Shown here: piece after piece, positions 1 through 6,027 of the stretch | Numbering within the stretch: position 1 is the first letter of the stretch | Layout: each line of letters begins with the position of its first letter | Assembly: GCA_013824385.1 (NCBI GenBank) | Contig: PNNU01000120.1 | Span: 1 to 8,670 of the forward strand | Direction of reading: 5' to 3' | Length of the DNA: 8,670 nt | From: Anaerolinea sp. | Lineage (GTDB): Bacteria; Chloroflexota; Anaerolineae; Anaerolineales; Anaerolineaceae | Program-made: the position numbers and the translations under genes | Notes under the pieces: generated by a model | Told to the model about the DNA's origin: nothing | Database searches by the model: none | The model's input: the letters and a program-made list of their open reading frames with translations, nothing else

Positions 1-2
1 AC

Positions 3-695
3 ATCTTTGATAACGGATTCACTGGCGCGCTATCTTACGATCTCATCGCTGAAAACGGATTTTGCCACCCCACAGGTAAATTTAGCATGCTTGTGGTTAT
101 CGTTGATTATGGCAATACCGGCCTTGACCCAAGACGATTACTTGAACCTCTGGCAGCGGCACAGGCAGAGGCTAATAACCGGTGGTTGGAATATTCAAAA
201 TCCATCGGTTTGGCAGACGCCATATTGCAGGTTGACCGCATGGAAACCGTTTTTGTCTCTGCACCACCAAATCCCGGACAAGCGTTGACCGCTGCGGAGG
301 TTCGAACACTGACCGGTATGGACCCAGCCAATTTTGATTGGCTGGTCGAGATAGACCTGGATGCCAATAACTCCTATGTCGGGCAGTACGGCGGTCTGGG
401 AGTGTCTCTCAATGGAGGGTGTCTGCCTGGAGGATCTCAGCGCGTCAATATCGCTTTTAATGTATCTGATGAAAATCTTTTGCTCAATTCCGCAGCCGGG
501 TCAGTGTTCTTCCATGAGATAGAGCACGGCATGGGCTGGGAGCATTGGTGGCCAAACGGACTGGCTGATGTGAGTGGTCGAATTGAAAGCAACCAGTTCT
601 GGACTCCCACTTTACTTTTTGGATGGACAGACACTGATGGTGATGGCGTGATTGAAATATACGACGCGTCAACCCCCTATGGATTGGTGCCTTAA
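3..695 (+). CDS. Probable secreted zinc metalloprotease, C-terminal part (start lies outside the window)
   Basis: The frame is open from the left edge, giving 230 visible residues, so the ATG at 87 is probably internal and the gene begins upstream. Residues 171-181 read HEIEHGMGWEH, a complete HExxHxxGxxH zinc site of the metzincin type: three His ligands and the catalytic Glu. Residues 210-221 (DTDGDGVIEIYD) match a calcium-binding EF-hand/dockerin-like loop with Asp at loop positions 1, 3, 5 and 12. Acidic and Asn-rich stretches suggest an exported protein, but the signal region is not visible. Oddities: no Met follows the zinc motif, so the Met-turn that defines metzincins is not evident, and only 49 residues remain after the motif. 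The motif is seen; the protease role is inferred from it; the substrate is unknown. It ends about 90 bp before the promoter of the next operon. Confidence 0.75.
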   Translation: MFDNGFTGALSYDLIAENGFCHPTGKFSMLVVIVDYGNTGLDPRRLLEPLAAAQAEANNRWLEYSKSIGLADAILQVDRMETVFVSAPPNPGQALTAAEVRTLTGMDPANFDWLVEIDLDANNSYVGQYGGLGVSLNGGCLPGGSQRVNIAFNVSDENLLLNSAAGSVFFHEIEHGMGWEHWWPNGLADVSGRIESNQFWTPTLLFGWTDTDGDGVIEIYDASTPYGLVP

Positions 696-788
696 GATTA
701 TTCGGGTCTTGGTTTTTGTAAAAACAACACTTTGGTATGGATGAAAAATCAAAAAAACCAATGTTGTGTAAATAAGACAATTTGTGTC

Positions 789-817
789 TTGAAAGTAATA
801 AATAAATATTCTATAAT
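789..817 (+). promoter_or_regulatory. Sigma-70-type promoter for the propeller/ubiquitin-like operon
   Basis: TTGAAA at 789-794 (five of six consensus bases) and a perfect TATAAT at 812-817 are separated by exactly 17 bases. Transcription would begin near 824, leaving a leader of about 98 bases before the ATG at 922. The rest of the gap after the upstream gene (696-788) is AT-rich and holds only an imperfect inverted repeat (724-736 with 757-767) without a T-tract. Confidence 0.7.
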
Positions 818-921
818 CGATTTGTATCACTTATACCGCACAGTACTATTGAACGTGGAATAAATCTGCCGCGGGTTAACGATACTCATTTGTAATTTGG
901 GCATTTTCAGGAGGTTATTCC

Positions 922-2037
922 ATGAGTCATGTACGAGTATTGGTGGGCACGCGCAAGGGGGCATTTATTTTGACTTCAGATGAAAAACGCCAAAAGTGGG
1001 AGGTCTCCGGTCCGCATTTTGCGGGATGGGAGATCTATCACGTCAACGGCTCGCCTGTGAATCCGAACCGGCTGTATGCCTCGCAAACCTCAGACTGGTT
1101 TGGACAGGTCATCCAGCGCTCTGATGACGGCGGAAACACCTGGATTGCGATGAATAATGATTTCTCATACATTGGCGACCCCGGCACGCATCTTTTTTAC
1201 GATGATTCTCAAAAACCCTGGGCATTTAAGCGGGTCTGGAACCTGCAGCCAGGCTTGAACGACCCTGACCTGGTTTATGCCGGCGTGGAGGATGCTGCAC
1301 TTTTTGTCTCAAAGGACGGCGGTCAAAGCTGGGAGGAATTGGCGGGTCTGCGCGACGTGAAAGGGCATATGTGGCAACCCGGCGCCGGCGGCTTGTGCTT
1401 GCATACTATTTTGCTTGACCCGGCAGACCCAAAGCGCATTTATGTGGCAATTTCGGCGGCAGGCGCCTTCCGCAGCGAGGACGGCGGTCAAACATGGGTT
1501 CCGATCAATAAGGGGCTGCGCTCAGATTATGAATTGCCTGATCCCGGAGCGGATGTTGGCCACTGCGTTCACAGCCTGGCCATGCATCCCTCCAACCCCG
1601 GAGTGCTGTTCATGCAAAAACATTGGGATGTCTTGCGTTCGGATGATGCAGGGGACATGTGGCACGAAGTCAGCGGCAATCTGCCGAGCGATTTTGGCTT
1701 CCCCATTGCGGTACATGCCCACGAACCTGAAACCATTTATGTCGTGCCGATCAAGAGTGACTCTGAGCACTTTCCGCCAGACGGTAAGCTGCGGGTCTAC
1801 CGCAGCCGCAGCGGCGGCAATGAATGGGAGGCGTTGACTGATGGTTTGCCTCAGCAGGACTGCTATGTGAATGTGCTGCGCAATGCCCTGGCGGTGGATA
1901 CACTCAAAGGCTGCGGAATATACCTCGGCACATCCGGCGGGCAGGTGTATGTCTCTGCGGATTCAGGCGACCATTGGTCGACCATTGTGCATGATCTGCC
2001 TCCCGTGCTGTCGGTTGAGGTGCAGGTCATTCCATGA
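922..2037 (+). CDS. BNR/Asp-box beta-propeller protein (sialidase-like fold), cytoplasmic
   Basis: 371 residues. The start is set by AGGAGG at 909-914, seven bases before the ATG. Asp-box motifs (S-x-D-x-G-x-x-W) recur at 67-74, 130-137, 185-192, 240-247 and 345-352, with degenerate copies at 19-26 and 295-302, consistent with a seven-bladed propeller. No signal peptide or membrane segment is visible, so it should be cytoplasmic. Annotation pipelines tend to call such proteins exo-alpha-sialidase or glycosyl hydrolase, but Asp boxes are structural, not catalytic; no Arg triad or Tyr/Glu pair could be assigned, so enzymatic activity is not supported. Two blades carry the matching local pattern C-x-H (C159/H161 and C215/H217). 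The stop overlaps the start of the Gly-Gly ubiquitin-like gene by four bases, which implies coupled translation and a shared role. The fold is confident; the function is unknown. Confidence 0.85.
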   Translation: MSHVRVLVGTRKGAFILTSDEKRQKWEVSGPHFAGWEIYHVNGSPVNPNRLYASQTSDWFGQVIQRSDDGGNTWIAMNNDFSYIGDPGTHLFYDDSQKPWAFKRVWNLQPGLNDPDLVYAGVEDAALFVSKDGGQSWEELAGLRDVKGHMWQPGAGGLCLHTILLDPADPKRIYVAISAAGAFRSEDGGQTWVPINKGLRSDYELPDPGADVGHCVHSLAMHPSNPGVLFMQKHWDVLRSDDAGDMWHEVSGNLPSDFGFPIAVHAHEPETIYVVPIKSDSEHFPPDGKLRVYRSRSGGNEWEALTDGLPQQDCYVNVLRNALAVDTLKGCGIYLGTSGGQVYVSADSGDHWSTIVHDLPPVLSVEVQVIP

Positions 2038-2330
2038 TCCGCGTGGTGCTGCCTTACCATTTGCAGAAGCTGGCGAATACCGGGCGGGTGGTGGATTTGG
2101 AAGTCGCCAGCCCGGTGACACAGCGGACGATTCTGAATGCGCTTGAAGCACGCTACCCGATGCTGCGCGGAACTGTGCGCAACAGGAATAGTGGTGAACG
2201 CCAACCCTTCGTCCGCTTTTTTGCGTGTAACGAAGATTATTCGCTCAGCGACCCGGATCAACCCTTGCCAGATGCGGTCGTGCAGGGCAACGAGGAATTC
2301 ATGATCGTGGGCGCGATGGCGGGTGGATAA
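2034..2330 (+). CDS. MoaD/ThiS-like ubiquitin-fold protein with C-terminal Gly-Gly
   Basis: 98 residues. The ATG sits inside the ATGA overlap with the preceding stop; no separate ribosome site is needed if translation is coupled. The protein begins with a short strand ([13 protein letters not shown]), has a helix-like stretch near 31-40 ending ALEARYP, a conserved-looking FVRFFAC at 59-65, and finishes [11 protein letters not shown], the bare diglycine tail that MoaD, ThiS and other beta-grasp carriers use for adenylation and thiocarboxylate or isopeptide formation. It is slightly longer than MoaD (about 80 residues). No moaE, moeB, thiF, thiG or sulfurtransferase gene lies in the window, so it is probably not the housekeeping molybdopterin or thiamine carrier but one dedicated to the propeller protein. 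The activating enzyme would have to be encoded elsewhere. Confidence 0.85.
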   Translation: MIRVVLPYHLQKLANTGRVVDLEVASPVTQRTILNALEARYPMLRGTVRNRNSGERQPFVRFFACNEDYSLSDPDQPLPDAVVQGNEEFMIVGAMAGG

Positions 2331-2336
2331 ATGTAA

Positions 2337-2362
2337 GGTGCATCCCAAAAGCGGGATGCACC
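2337..2362. terminator. Perfect 10-bp hairpin between convergent genes
   Basis: GGTGCATCCC (2337-2346) and GGGATGCACC (2353-2362) pair perfectly around a six-base loop. It lies 6 bases after the ubiquitin-like gene and 28 bases beyond the stop of the minus-strand VOC gene, so it can end transcription from both sides. Neither flank has a clean T-tract (the minus-strand flank, TTACATTTATC, is the better one), so intrinsic termination is likely but not certain. The same arms recur at 2853-2887. Confidence 0.6.
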
Positions 2363-2373
2363 CTCCCAGGTTT

Positions 2374-2416
2374 CATTGCCCATGTTACACTCAGACGGTC
2401 ATTCCCCATGTTACAC
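2374..2416. repeat. 17-bp near-perfect direct repeat across the end of the VOC gene
   Basis: CATTGCCCATGTTACAC at 2374-2390 and CATTCCCCATGTTACAC at 2400-2416 differ at one base and are offset by 26 bases. The right copy encodes the C-terminal GVTWGM part of the VOC protein; the left copy lies beyond its stop codon. It looks like a small tandem duplication of the gene's 3' end. Confidence 0.7.
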
Positions 2417-2765
2417 CAAATTTATCAATGAAACGAACCACACACTCACTATAATCAGTGGGTTGTTTTGGAAAAATTATTATGCCGTTTTCAGAAAGTA
2501 TTGAAAATGATTCTTCCAATTGTTCAATACTTTGGAATTGAACGACCAACTGAAAACCTGAGGATTTGGTGATTCCTTCATTATCCCCAAAATCGTTCAT
2601 CATCAGCGTCTGATCATGAATTTTTATCTCTGAGTGGATTACTTCATTTTCTTTTCCAGAGGTCTGATTTGGGATAATGGTCAGAACTTCTGCACCAAAC
2701 GCTTTTTTATATAACTCGATGACTTCCTGACAATTCCCGTTGAAATAAACATGTGTGCAAAACAC
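2391..2765 (-). CDS. VOC-superfamily (PhnB-like glyoxalase/dioxygenase fold) protein
   Basis: 124 residues, GTG start supported by AAGGAGGG (2771-2778, minus strand) five bases upstream. The N-terminus (THVYFNGNCQEVIELYKKAF) and the C-terminal FGVTWGM are typical of PhnB-like members of the vicinal oxygen chelate superfamily, which form two paired beta-alpha-beta modules and often bind a metal with His/Glu residues; H45 and E47 lie in the expected strand region, but ligands cannot be fixed by eye. Substrate unknown: PhnB-like proteins include resistance, isomerase and orphan members, and the old name 3-demethylubiquinone methyltransferase is misleading. GC is only 108 of 300 bases (36%) over 2401-2700, against 108 of 180 (60%) over 1321-1500 in the propeller gene. 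With flanking hairpins of identical arm sequence, this suggests a separately acquired gene. Confidence 0.8.
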   Translation of the reverse strand: MFCTHVYFNGNCQEVIELYKKAFGAEVLTIIPNQTSGKENEVIHSEIKIHDQTLMMNDFGDNEGITKSSGFQLVVQFQSIEQLEESFSILSENGIIIFPKQPTDYSECVVRFIDKFGVTWGMTV

Positions 2766-2852
2766 GTTAACCCTCCTTTAGAATACCCTCTAAAATTTCA
2801 ATGATTGCGAATAAGAATTGATTAATTGTAAAACAAAAAGTTGCATTAGCGC

Positions 2853-2887
2853 GCAGGGTGCATCCCGTTTGGTGGGATGCACCCTGC
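2853..2887. repeat. Perfect 14-bp hairpin sharing arms with 2337-2362
   Basis: GCAGGGTGCATCCC (2853-2866) pairs perfectly with GGGATGCACCCTGC (2874-2887) around a seven-base loop. The inner ten pairs are identical to the hairpin at 2337-2362; the loop differs. It stands 88 bases upstream of the VOC gene start, between that gene and tRNA-Glu. No adjacent T-tract is seen on either strand, so it may be an insulator or a repeat copy rather than a working terminator. No convincing promoter for the VOC gene was found between it and 2765. Confidence 0.65.
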
Positions 2888-2903
2888 AGGATCTGCTTTA
2901 AAT

Positions 2904-2938
2904 AAAAAGTACCCCGAATGTAGCCCCCCGAAGGGGAC
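2904..2938 (-). terminator. Possible terminator downstream of tRNA-Glu
   Basis: Read on the minus strand, GTCCCC and GGGGGC close a TTCG tetraloop (2938 to 2923, one G-T pair), followed after 14 bases by TTTTT (2908-2904). The T-tract is too far from the stem for a textbook terminator, and it lies about 145 bases past the tRNA. Low-confidence assignment. Confidence 0.3.
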
Positions 2939-2971
2939 AACGTTGTTCAAGCATTATTTTTACTTTGATTT

Positions 2972-3073
2972 GGGGATTGCTTCACCCTGACATGAGTAAC
3001 TAACGGATTAGTGGTGAAAACCTTGGTTGCAATGAAGATTTTTAGAGATATAGGTTCAGGGTTCGCAATGACA
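2972..3073 (+). repeat. Dispersed ~100-bp repeat with imperfect inverted ends, copy A
   Basis: The left end GGGGATTGCTTCACCCTGAC (2972-2991) and right end CAGGGTTCGCAATGACA (3057-3073) are shared with copies at 6800-6899, 7078-7178 and 7206-7309. Within each copy the ends pair: ATTGC with GCAAT and ACCCTG with CAGGGT, separated by a small mismatch. Total 102 bp. The middle of this copy does not match the others. It stops 9 bases from the mature 3' end of tRNA-Glu. No reading frame of its own is credible, so it is non-autonomous. Confidence 0.8.
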
Positions 3074-3082
3074 TAAGAATTG

Positions 3083-3155
3083 TGCCCCCAACGGGACTCG
3101 AACCCGTGTTTTGGCCTTGAGAGGGCCACGTCCTAGGCCGCTAGACAATGGGGGC
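3083..3155 (-). tRNA. tRNA-Glu (anticodon CTC)
   Basis: On the minus strand the 73 bases fold as a full cloverleaf: acceptor GCCCCCA/TGGGGGC with discriminator A, D stem GTC/GAC, anticodon stem TGGCC/GGCCA around loop CTCTCAA, and T stem ACGGG/CCCGT around TTCGAGT. The anticodon CTC is at 3119-3121 and reads GAG. CCA is not encoded (CAC follows the acceptor, starting with the discriminator's neighbour CA), so it must be added after transcription. It has its own promoter just to the right and is not in an operon with other tRNAs. Confidence 0.96.
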
Positions 3156-3168
3156 GAATAGCTTCAAG

Positions 3169-3197
3169 ATTTTATCATGAAGGCGGAGGGGCGTCAA
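3169..3197 (-). promoter_or_regulatory. Promoter of tRNA-Glu
   Basis: On the minus strand TTGACG (3197-3192, five of six) and TAAAAT (3174-3169, five of six) are separated by exactly 17 bases. The start of transcription falls near 3162, giving a leader of only about seven bases before the mature 5' end at 3155, as is common for tRNA genes. Confidence 0.75.
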
Positions 3198-3233
3198 CGC
3201 ACCCGGGTTTCAGTGAAAAGGACGGTTTGATGC

Positions 3234-3263
3234 TTGAAATCACTCCTTCAAAAGTGCTAAACT
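3234..3263 (+). promoter_or_regulatory. Candidate promoter for the DUF3592-type gene
   Basis: TTGAAA (3234-3239) and TAAACT (3258-3263, four of six) are separated by 18 bases. The start would fall near 3270, a few bases before the ribosome site at 3277. It diverges from the tRNA-Glu promoter, with the two -35 boxes 36 bases apart. Confidence 0.45.
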
Positions 3264-3286
3264 GATCTGGACAAATGGAGGTGAGC

Positions 3287-4276
3287 ATGGATTTCTTCTT
3301 TATTTGGGTTTTTCCGGCGTTAATCCTCGGGGGATTTGGATTATTCCTTTTTTGGGCGACCACCAAACACATCAACCGCTGTAAAACTGTTGCCGGTTGG
3401 TCCAAAACCAACGGAACGGTTGATCGAGCAACCGTTGAAGAGCATAAATCTCAACGTTACAATCGGACGCTGCGCACAGGGTATAGGAGAACGCTTTACG
3501 AACCAAAAATCGAGTATTCCTATTCGGTTATGGGTTCCATCTTTCACTCAGGCGCTTATCAAAATTTCAATGGTGTTTATCATGAAACTTCGGAAGAAAA
3601 AGCAGCCGAGATTGTTGCGGCTTATCCAGCCGGAAAAAGCGTAACGGTTACTTATGATCCGAACAACCCTTCAGATGCCTATTTACTGCCTGAAACCGAC
3701 ACACACAGGTTAGTGAAAAATCGATCGGGTCAGGTTGTGATGCTTATCATTGCATTGGTCTGGTTCTTAACGGGTTCTATGATTAATCTGTCTGGAATCA
3801 TGAGCGGCAAAATGGCTGAAAAACAAATACATGCCAGCGCTGCATTATTACCTTTTACTACTGAAGAAATCAATGCCAAACTGGATCCCTTAATGGCAAA
3901 GTACCAACTCGTTTGTCAGGATGAAAAGGCAGCGGGACAAGAATTGAAATACTATATAAGTGCCTGCAGAATGTCGTCTGATGATAATTTTTCTGCACTT
4001 GAATTGTATTACCGCCAGGAAGCACCCGAAAAATCAGATTTTCTCGCAGCATTTCATTCATCGACAAATCTGGAAGAAGCAAAGATCTTCCTGTTTGAAG
4101 CCGCCGGAATTGTCTTTATGGATGATGAGTTGATCACTGTGCAAGATTGGATTGCAGACAATATTCAACAAGTTGCAGCCAGTGAAGGTGATGTTGATTT
4201 CAATATCTCCGGAATTGACCTGGCTCTTGATAATTTGGGAGGCACAGTTCGGTTGAATATTGGTGATCTTCAATAG
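3287..4276 (+). CDS. Membrane protein with DUF3592-type domain and an unassigned C-terminal domain
   Basis: 329 residues from the ATG at 3287, chosen over the in-frame ATG at 3275 because GGAGGTGA (3277-3284), a full match to the anti-Shine-Dalgarno, overlaps the earlier start and sits correctly for the later one. Membrane helix 1 spans about 3-24 and helix 2 about 149-170. Between them lies a domain with the DUF3592 pattern: a W-x-x-T-x-G-x-V opening near 39-45, EPKIEYSYSVMGSIFHSGAY (72-91), and a PAGKSVTVTYDPNNPSDAYL segment (114-133). Residues about 185-329 form a soluble, acidic, helix-and-strand region that I do not recognise. DUF3592 proteins have no settled function; many occur near secreted or envelope proteins. 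Codon composition is intermediate between its neighbours. It seems to be a single-gene unit: the next gene starts 118 bases later after an AT-rich gap. Confidence 0.75.
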   Translation: MDFFFIWVFPALILGGFGLFLFWATTKHINRCKTVAGWSKTNGTVDRATVEEHKSQRYNRTLRTGYRRTLYEPKIEYSYSVMGSIFHSGAYQNFNGVYHETSEEKAAEIVAAYPAGKSVTVTYDPNNPSDAYLLPETDTHRLVKNRSGQVVMLIIALVWFLTGSMINLSGIMSGKMAEKQIHASAALLPFTTEEINAKLDPLMAKYQLVCQDEKAAGQELKYYISACRMSSDDNFSALELYYRQEAPEKSDFLAAFHSSTNLEEAKIFLFEAAGIVFMDDELITVQDWIADNIQQVAASEGDVDFNISGIDLALDNLGGTVRLNIGDLQ

Positions 4277-4303
4277 GACCAAAACTTTATACACATTAGC
4301 AGA

Positions 4304-4377
4304 GATTTCGAAATCAAGTAAATATTTAATATTATTATGATATTATTTATCTAAATTGTATCTAATATTATTGATAT
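4304..4377. promoter_or_regulatory. Palindrome and AT-rich direct repeat upstream of msrP
   Basis: GATTTCGAAATC (4304-4315) is a perfect 12-bp palindrome. It is followed by an almost pure A/T tract containing an imperfect direct repeat, TAATATTATTATGATAT (4327-4343) and TAATATTATTGATAT (4363-4377), offset by 36 bases. Several TATTAT-like -10 boxes fit, but no -35 is convincing, so the exact promoter of the msrPQ-menG operon is not called. The palindrome could be a regulator site. Confidence 0.35.
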
Positions 4378-4394
4378 GTGATTGCAGAGCTTCT

Positions 4395-5360
4395 ATGGCT
4401 AAAAAGTATGCTTCTCTTAAGATCAATCGTGCAGAAATTACACCTAAAGAGGTTTACCTCTCGCGACGGAATTTCATGCGCAGCGTCGTACTGGCAGGTG
4501 GGGCTGCCGCGTTGGCGGCATGTCTACCGAAGGGGTCTACAACAGATACACTCGCAGGGTCGGTTTCGCCAACTGAACCTTCAAATTCTTACACGGATGA
4601 ACTGGGCAACACAGCCAGCACTTTTTTTCAAACCACACATTACAACAATTATTATGAGTTCACTACCTCTCCCCAGGGAGTGGCTGCCCTCGCGTCGAAG
4701 TTTGAAACCTCCCCCTGGGAAGTGCAGGTTTACGGTTTGGTGAACAAGCCGAAAACTTTCACGGTTGCCGAGATGATCGACTTGTTTAAACCCGAAGAGC
4801 GAGTCTACCGCATGCGCTGCGTGGAAGGGTGGAGTCTGGTCATTCCCTGGATGGGATTTCCGCTTGCAAGATTGCTTGAGGCTGTTGAACCTACCTCTGA
4901 AGCAACCTATGTCCGGTTTGAAACGATTTTTGCCCCGGACGAAATGCCTGGCGTGAATAATCTCAGTTATCCGTGGCCTTATCAGGAAGGTCTCAGGCTG
5001 GATGAAGCCAATCACGACCTTACCATATTAGCCACAGGCATGTATGGCGGTGAACTGCCCGCACAAAACGGCGGCGGCATCCGTCTGGTGGTGCCCTGGA
5101 AGTACGGTTTCAAATCTGCCAAGGCTCTGGTCAAGATCGAATTGGTGGATTACCAGCCCGACACTTTATGGAATGCGATTTCACCCAATGAGTACGGTTT
5201 TTACTCAAACGTCAATCCCAATGTGGATCATCCGCGCTGGTCGCAGGCCACCGAACGGCGCATCGGCGAAACCGACCGCCGGCTGACCCTCATGTTTAAT
5301 GGCTATGAAGACCAGGTCGCCCATCTCTATGATGGAATGGATTTGAAGGTAAATTATTAA
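4395..5360 (+). CDS. msrP: Protein-methionine-sulfoxide reductase, Mo-containing catalytic subunit MsrP
   Basis: 321 residues from ATG 4395; a longer TTG start at 4356 would only add hydrophobic residues before the Tat signal. MsrP reduces methionine sulfoxide in exported proteins using molybdopterin. Features seen: a twin-arginine motif SRRNFM (23-28), a hydrophobic stretch, then LAAC (40-43), a lipobox, so the mature protein is probably lipid-anchored at C43 on the outer face. The molybdenum ligand is C142 in RMRCVEGWSLVIPW (139-152). Other family blocks are YNNYYEF (83-89), APDEMPG (180-186), PWKYGFKSAK (234-243) and NPNVDHPRWSQATERRIG (274-291). E. coli MsrP is 334 residues and soluble, so the lipobox is a departure. 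The ribosome site before the ATG is weak (GCAGAG). First gene of a tight operon with msrQ one base downstream. Confidence 0.96.
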   Translation: MAKKYASLKINRAEITPKEVYLSRRNFMRSVVLAGGAAALAACLPKGSTTDTLAGSVSPTEPSNSYTDELGNTASTFFQTTHYNNYYEFTTSPQGVAALASKFETSPWEVQVYGLVNKPKTFTVAEMIDLFKPEERVYRMRCVEGWSLVIPWMGFPLARLLEAVEPTSEATYVRFETIFAPDEMPGVNNLSYPWPYQEGLRLDEANHDLTILATGMYGGELPAQNGGGIRLVVPWKYGFKSAKALVKIELVDYQPDTLWNAISPNEYGFYSNVNPNVDHPRWSQATERRIGETDRRLTLMFNGYEDQVAHLYDGMDLKVNY

Positions 5361-5361
5361 T

Positions 5362-6018
5362 ATGCATAAGAAAATTGAATGGCTTAGACTTGCAGTTCAC
5401 ATCGGCGCCTGGGGCACCTTGCTGGTGCTTATTTTGATTAATTTTATGAACCCCAATTCGGTCAATCCCATCCTGACTTTTGAACATCAAACTGGAAAGA
5501 CCGCCCTTATTTTTCTGATCTTATCTTTGGCTGGAACCCCGGCTGGTTCCATTTTAGAGTGGAAGGATTTCTCAAAACGCAAGAAAGCTTTGGGCGTTTA
5601 CGGTTTTATGTTTGCCGCAGTTCATTTGTTGGCCTTCTTGTGGCTGGATTATGGATTCGAGTTCAAATTCATTTTCAATGTTGTAAAAAATACGGTTTAC
5701 ATTTGGTTTGGGCTGGCCGCATTCAGTATGGTTCTAGCGCTTGCAGTAACTTCTTTCAAGAAGATGAAACAACGCATGAAGAAAAATTGGAAGCGTCTGC
5801 ACCGTTTGGCGTATGTGATTGCTCCCCTGGTAGTGATTCATTTCTTTCTGATAGTTAAGGCTAATTTCTTCACCTTGCAGGGCAACGTTCGAGAACCGCT
5901 AATCTACGGCAGTATTGTGCTGGTCTTGCTATTGGTGCGGATTCCGCCCATCAAACGCGCTTTGATCAGCTTGCGCACCAAAATTCAAAGCCGTTCACAG
6001 CGCACAAATCCTGTATAA
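5362..6018 (+). CDS. msrQ: MsrQ, haem-binding membrane subunit of the MsrPQ system
   Basis: 218 residues, close to E. coli MsrQ (211). Six membrane helices are apparent at about 10-29, 43-62, 76-96, 112-131, 148-166 and 178-194. His88 (AAVHLL), His147 (KRLHRLAY) and His160 (VVIHFF) occupy the positions of the haem-ligand histidines of the family; the GKTAL motif at 45-49 is also typical. The protein takes electrons from the quinol pool and passes them by haem to MsrP on the outer side. Its ATG follows the msrP stop by one base, with AAGG at 5346-5349 as a rather distant ribosome site, so coupling to msrP translation is likely. The tail is basic (about 198-215), as expected on the cytoplasmic face. 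Its last codons carry a TATAAT that may serve menG. Confidence 0.95.
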   Translation: MHKKIEWLRLAVHIGAWGTLLVLILINFMNPNSVNPILTFEHQTGKTALIFLILSLAGTPAGSILEWKDFSKRKKALGVYGFMFAAVHLLAFLWLDYGFEFKFIFNVVKNTVYIWFGLAAFSMVLALAVTSFKKMKQRMKKNWKRLHRLAYVIAPLVVIHFFLIVKANFFTLQGNVREPLIYGSIVLVLLLVRIPPIKRALISLRTKIQSRSQRTNPV

Positions 6019-6019
6019 T
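6014..6019 (+). promoter_or_regulatory. Perfect -10 box TATAAT overlapping the msrQ stop codon
   Basis: TATAAT lies eight bases before the ATG of menG (6028). No -35 box is present at 17-18 bases spacing, though TTCACA occurs at 5994-5999 with a 14-base spacer. No Shine-Dalgarno sequence precedes menG. If active, it would give a leaderless or nearly leaderless menG message. Chance occurrence remains possible. Confidence 0.35.
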
Positions 6020-6027
6020 TCGTGGCT

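Noticed and set aside
724..767. Inverted repeat after the metalloprotease gene as a terminator
   Set aside because: The stem is interrupted, the loop is about 20 bases and no T-tract follows.
1415..1837. 140-codon plus-strand frame inside the propeller gene
   Set aside because: It is a shadow frame of a gene with clear Asp-box motifs; the translation is low in recognisable structure and rich in Cys, Arg and Met.
922..2037. Annotation of the propeller protein as a true sialidase
   Set aside because: Asp boxes only show the fold; no signal peptide and no identifiable sialidase catalytic residues were found.
2937..2946. Ten-base palindrome ACAACGTTGT as an operator
   Set aside because: It is short, not near a gene start, and not repeated in the window.
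3057..3073. Repeat right end as a tRNA-derived (T-arm-like GGTTCG) sequence
   Set aside because: Only the GGTTCG core matches; no T stem, acceptor stem or anticodon arm accompanies it in any copy.
2947..3129. Minus-strand reading frame of 60 codons
   Set aside because: It runs through tRNA-Glu and repeat copy A; its start lies in the tRNA anticodon arm.
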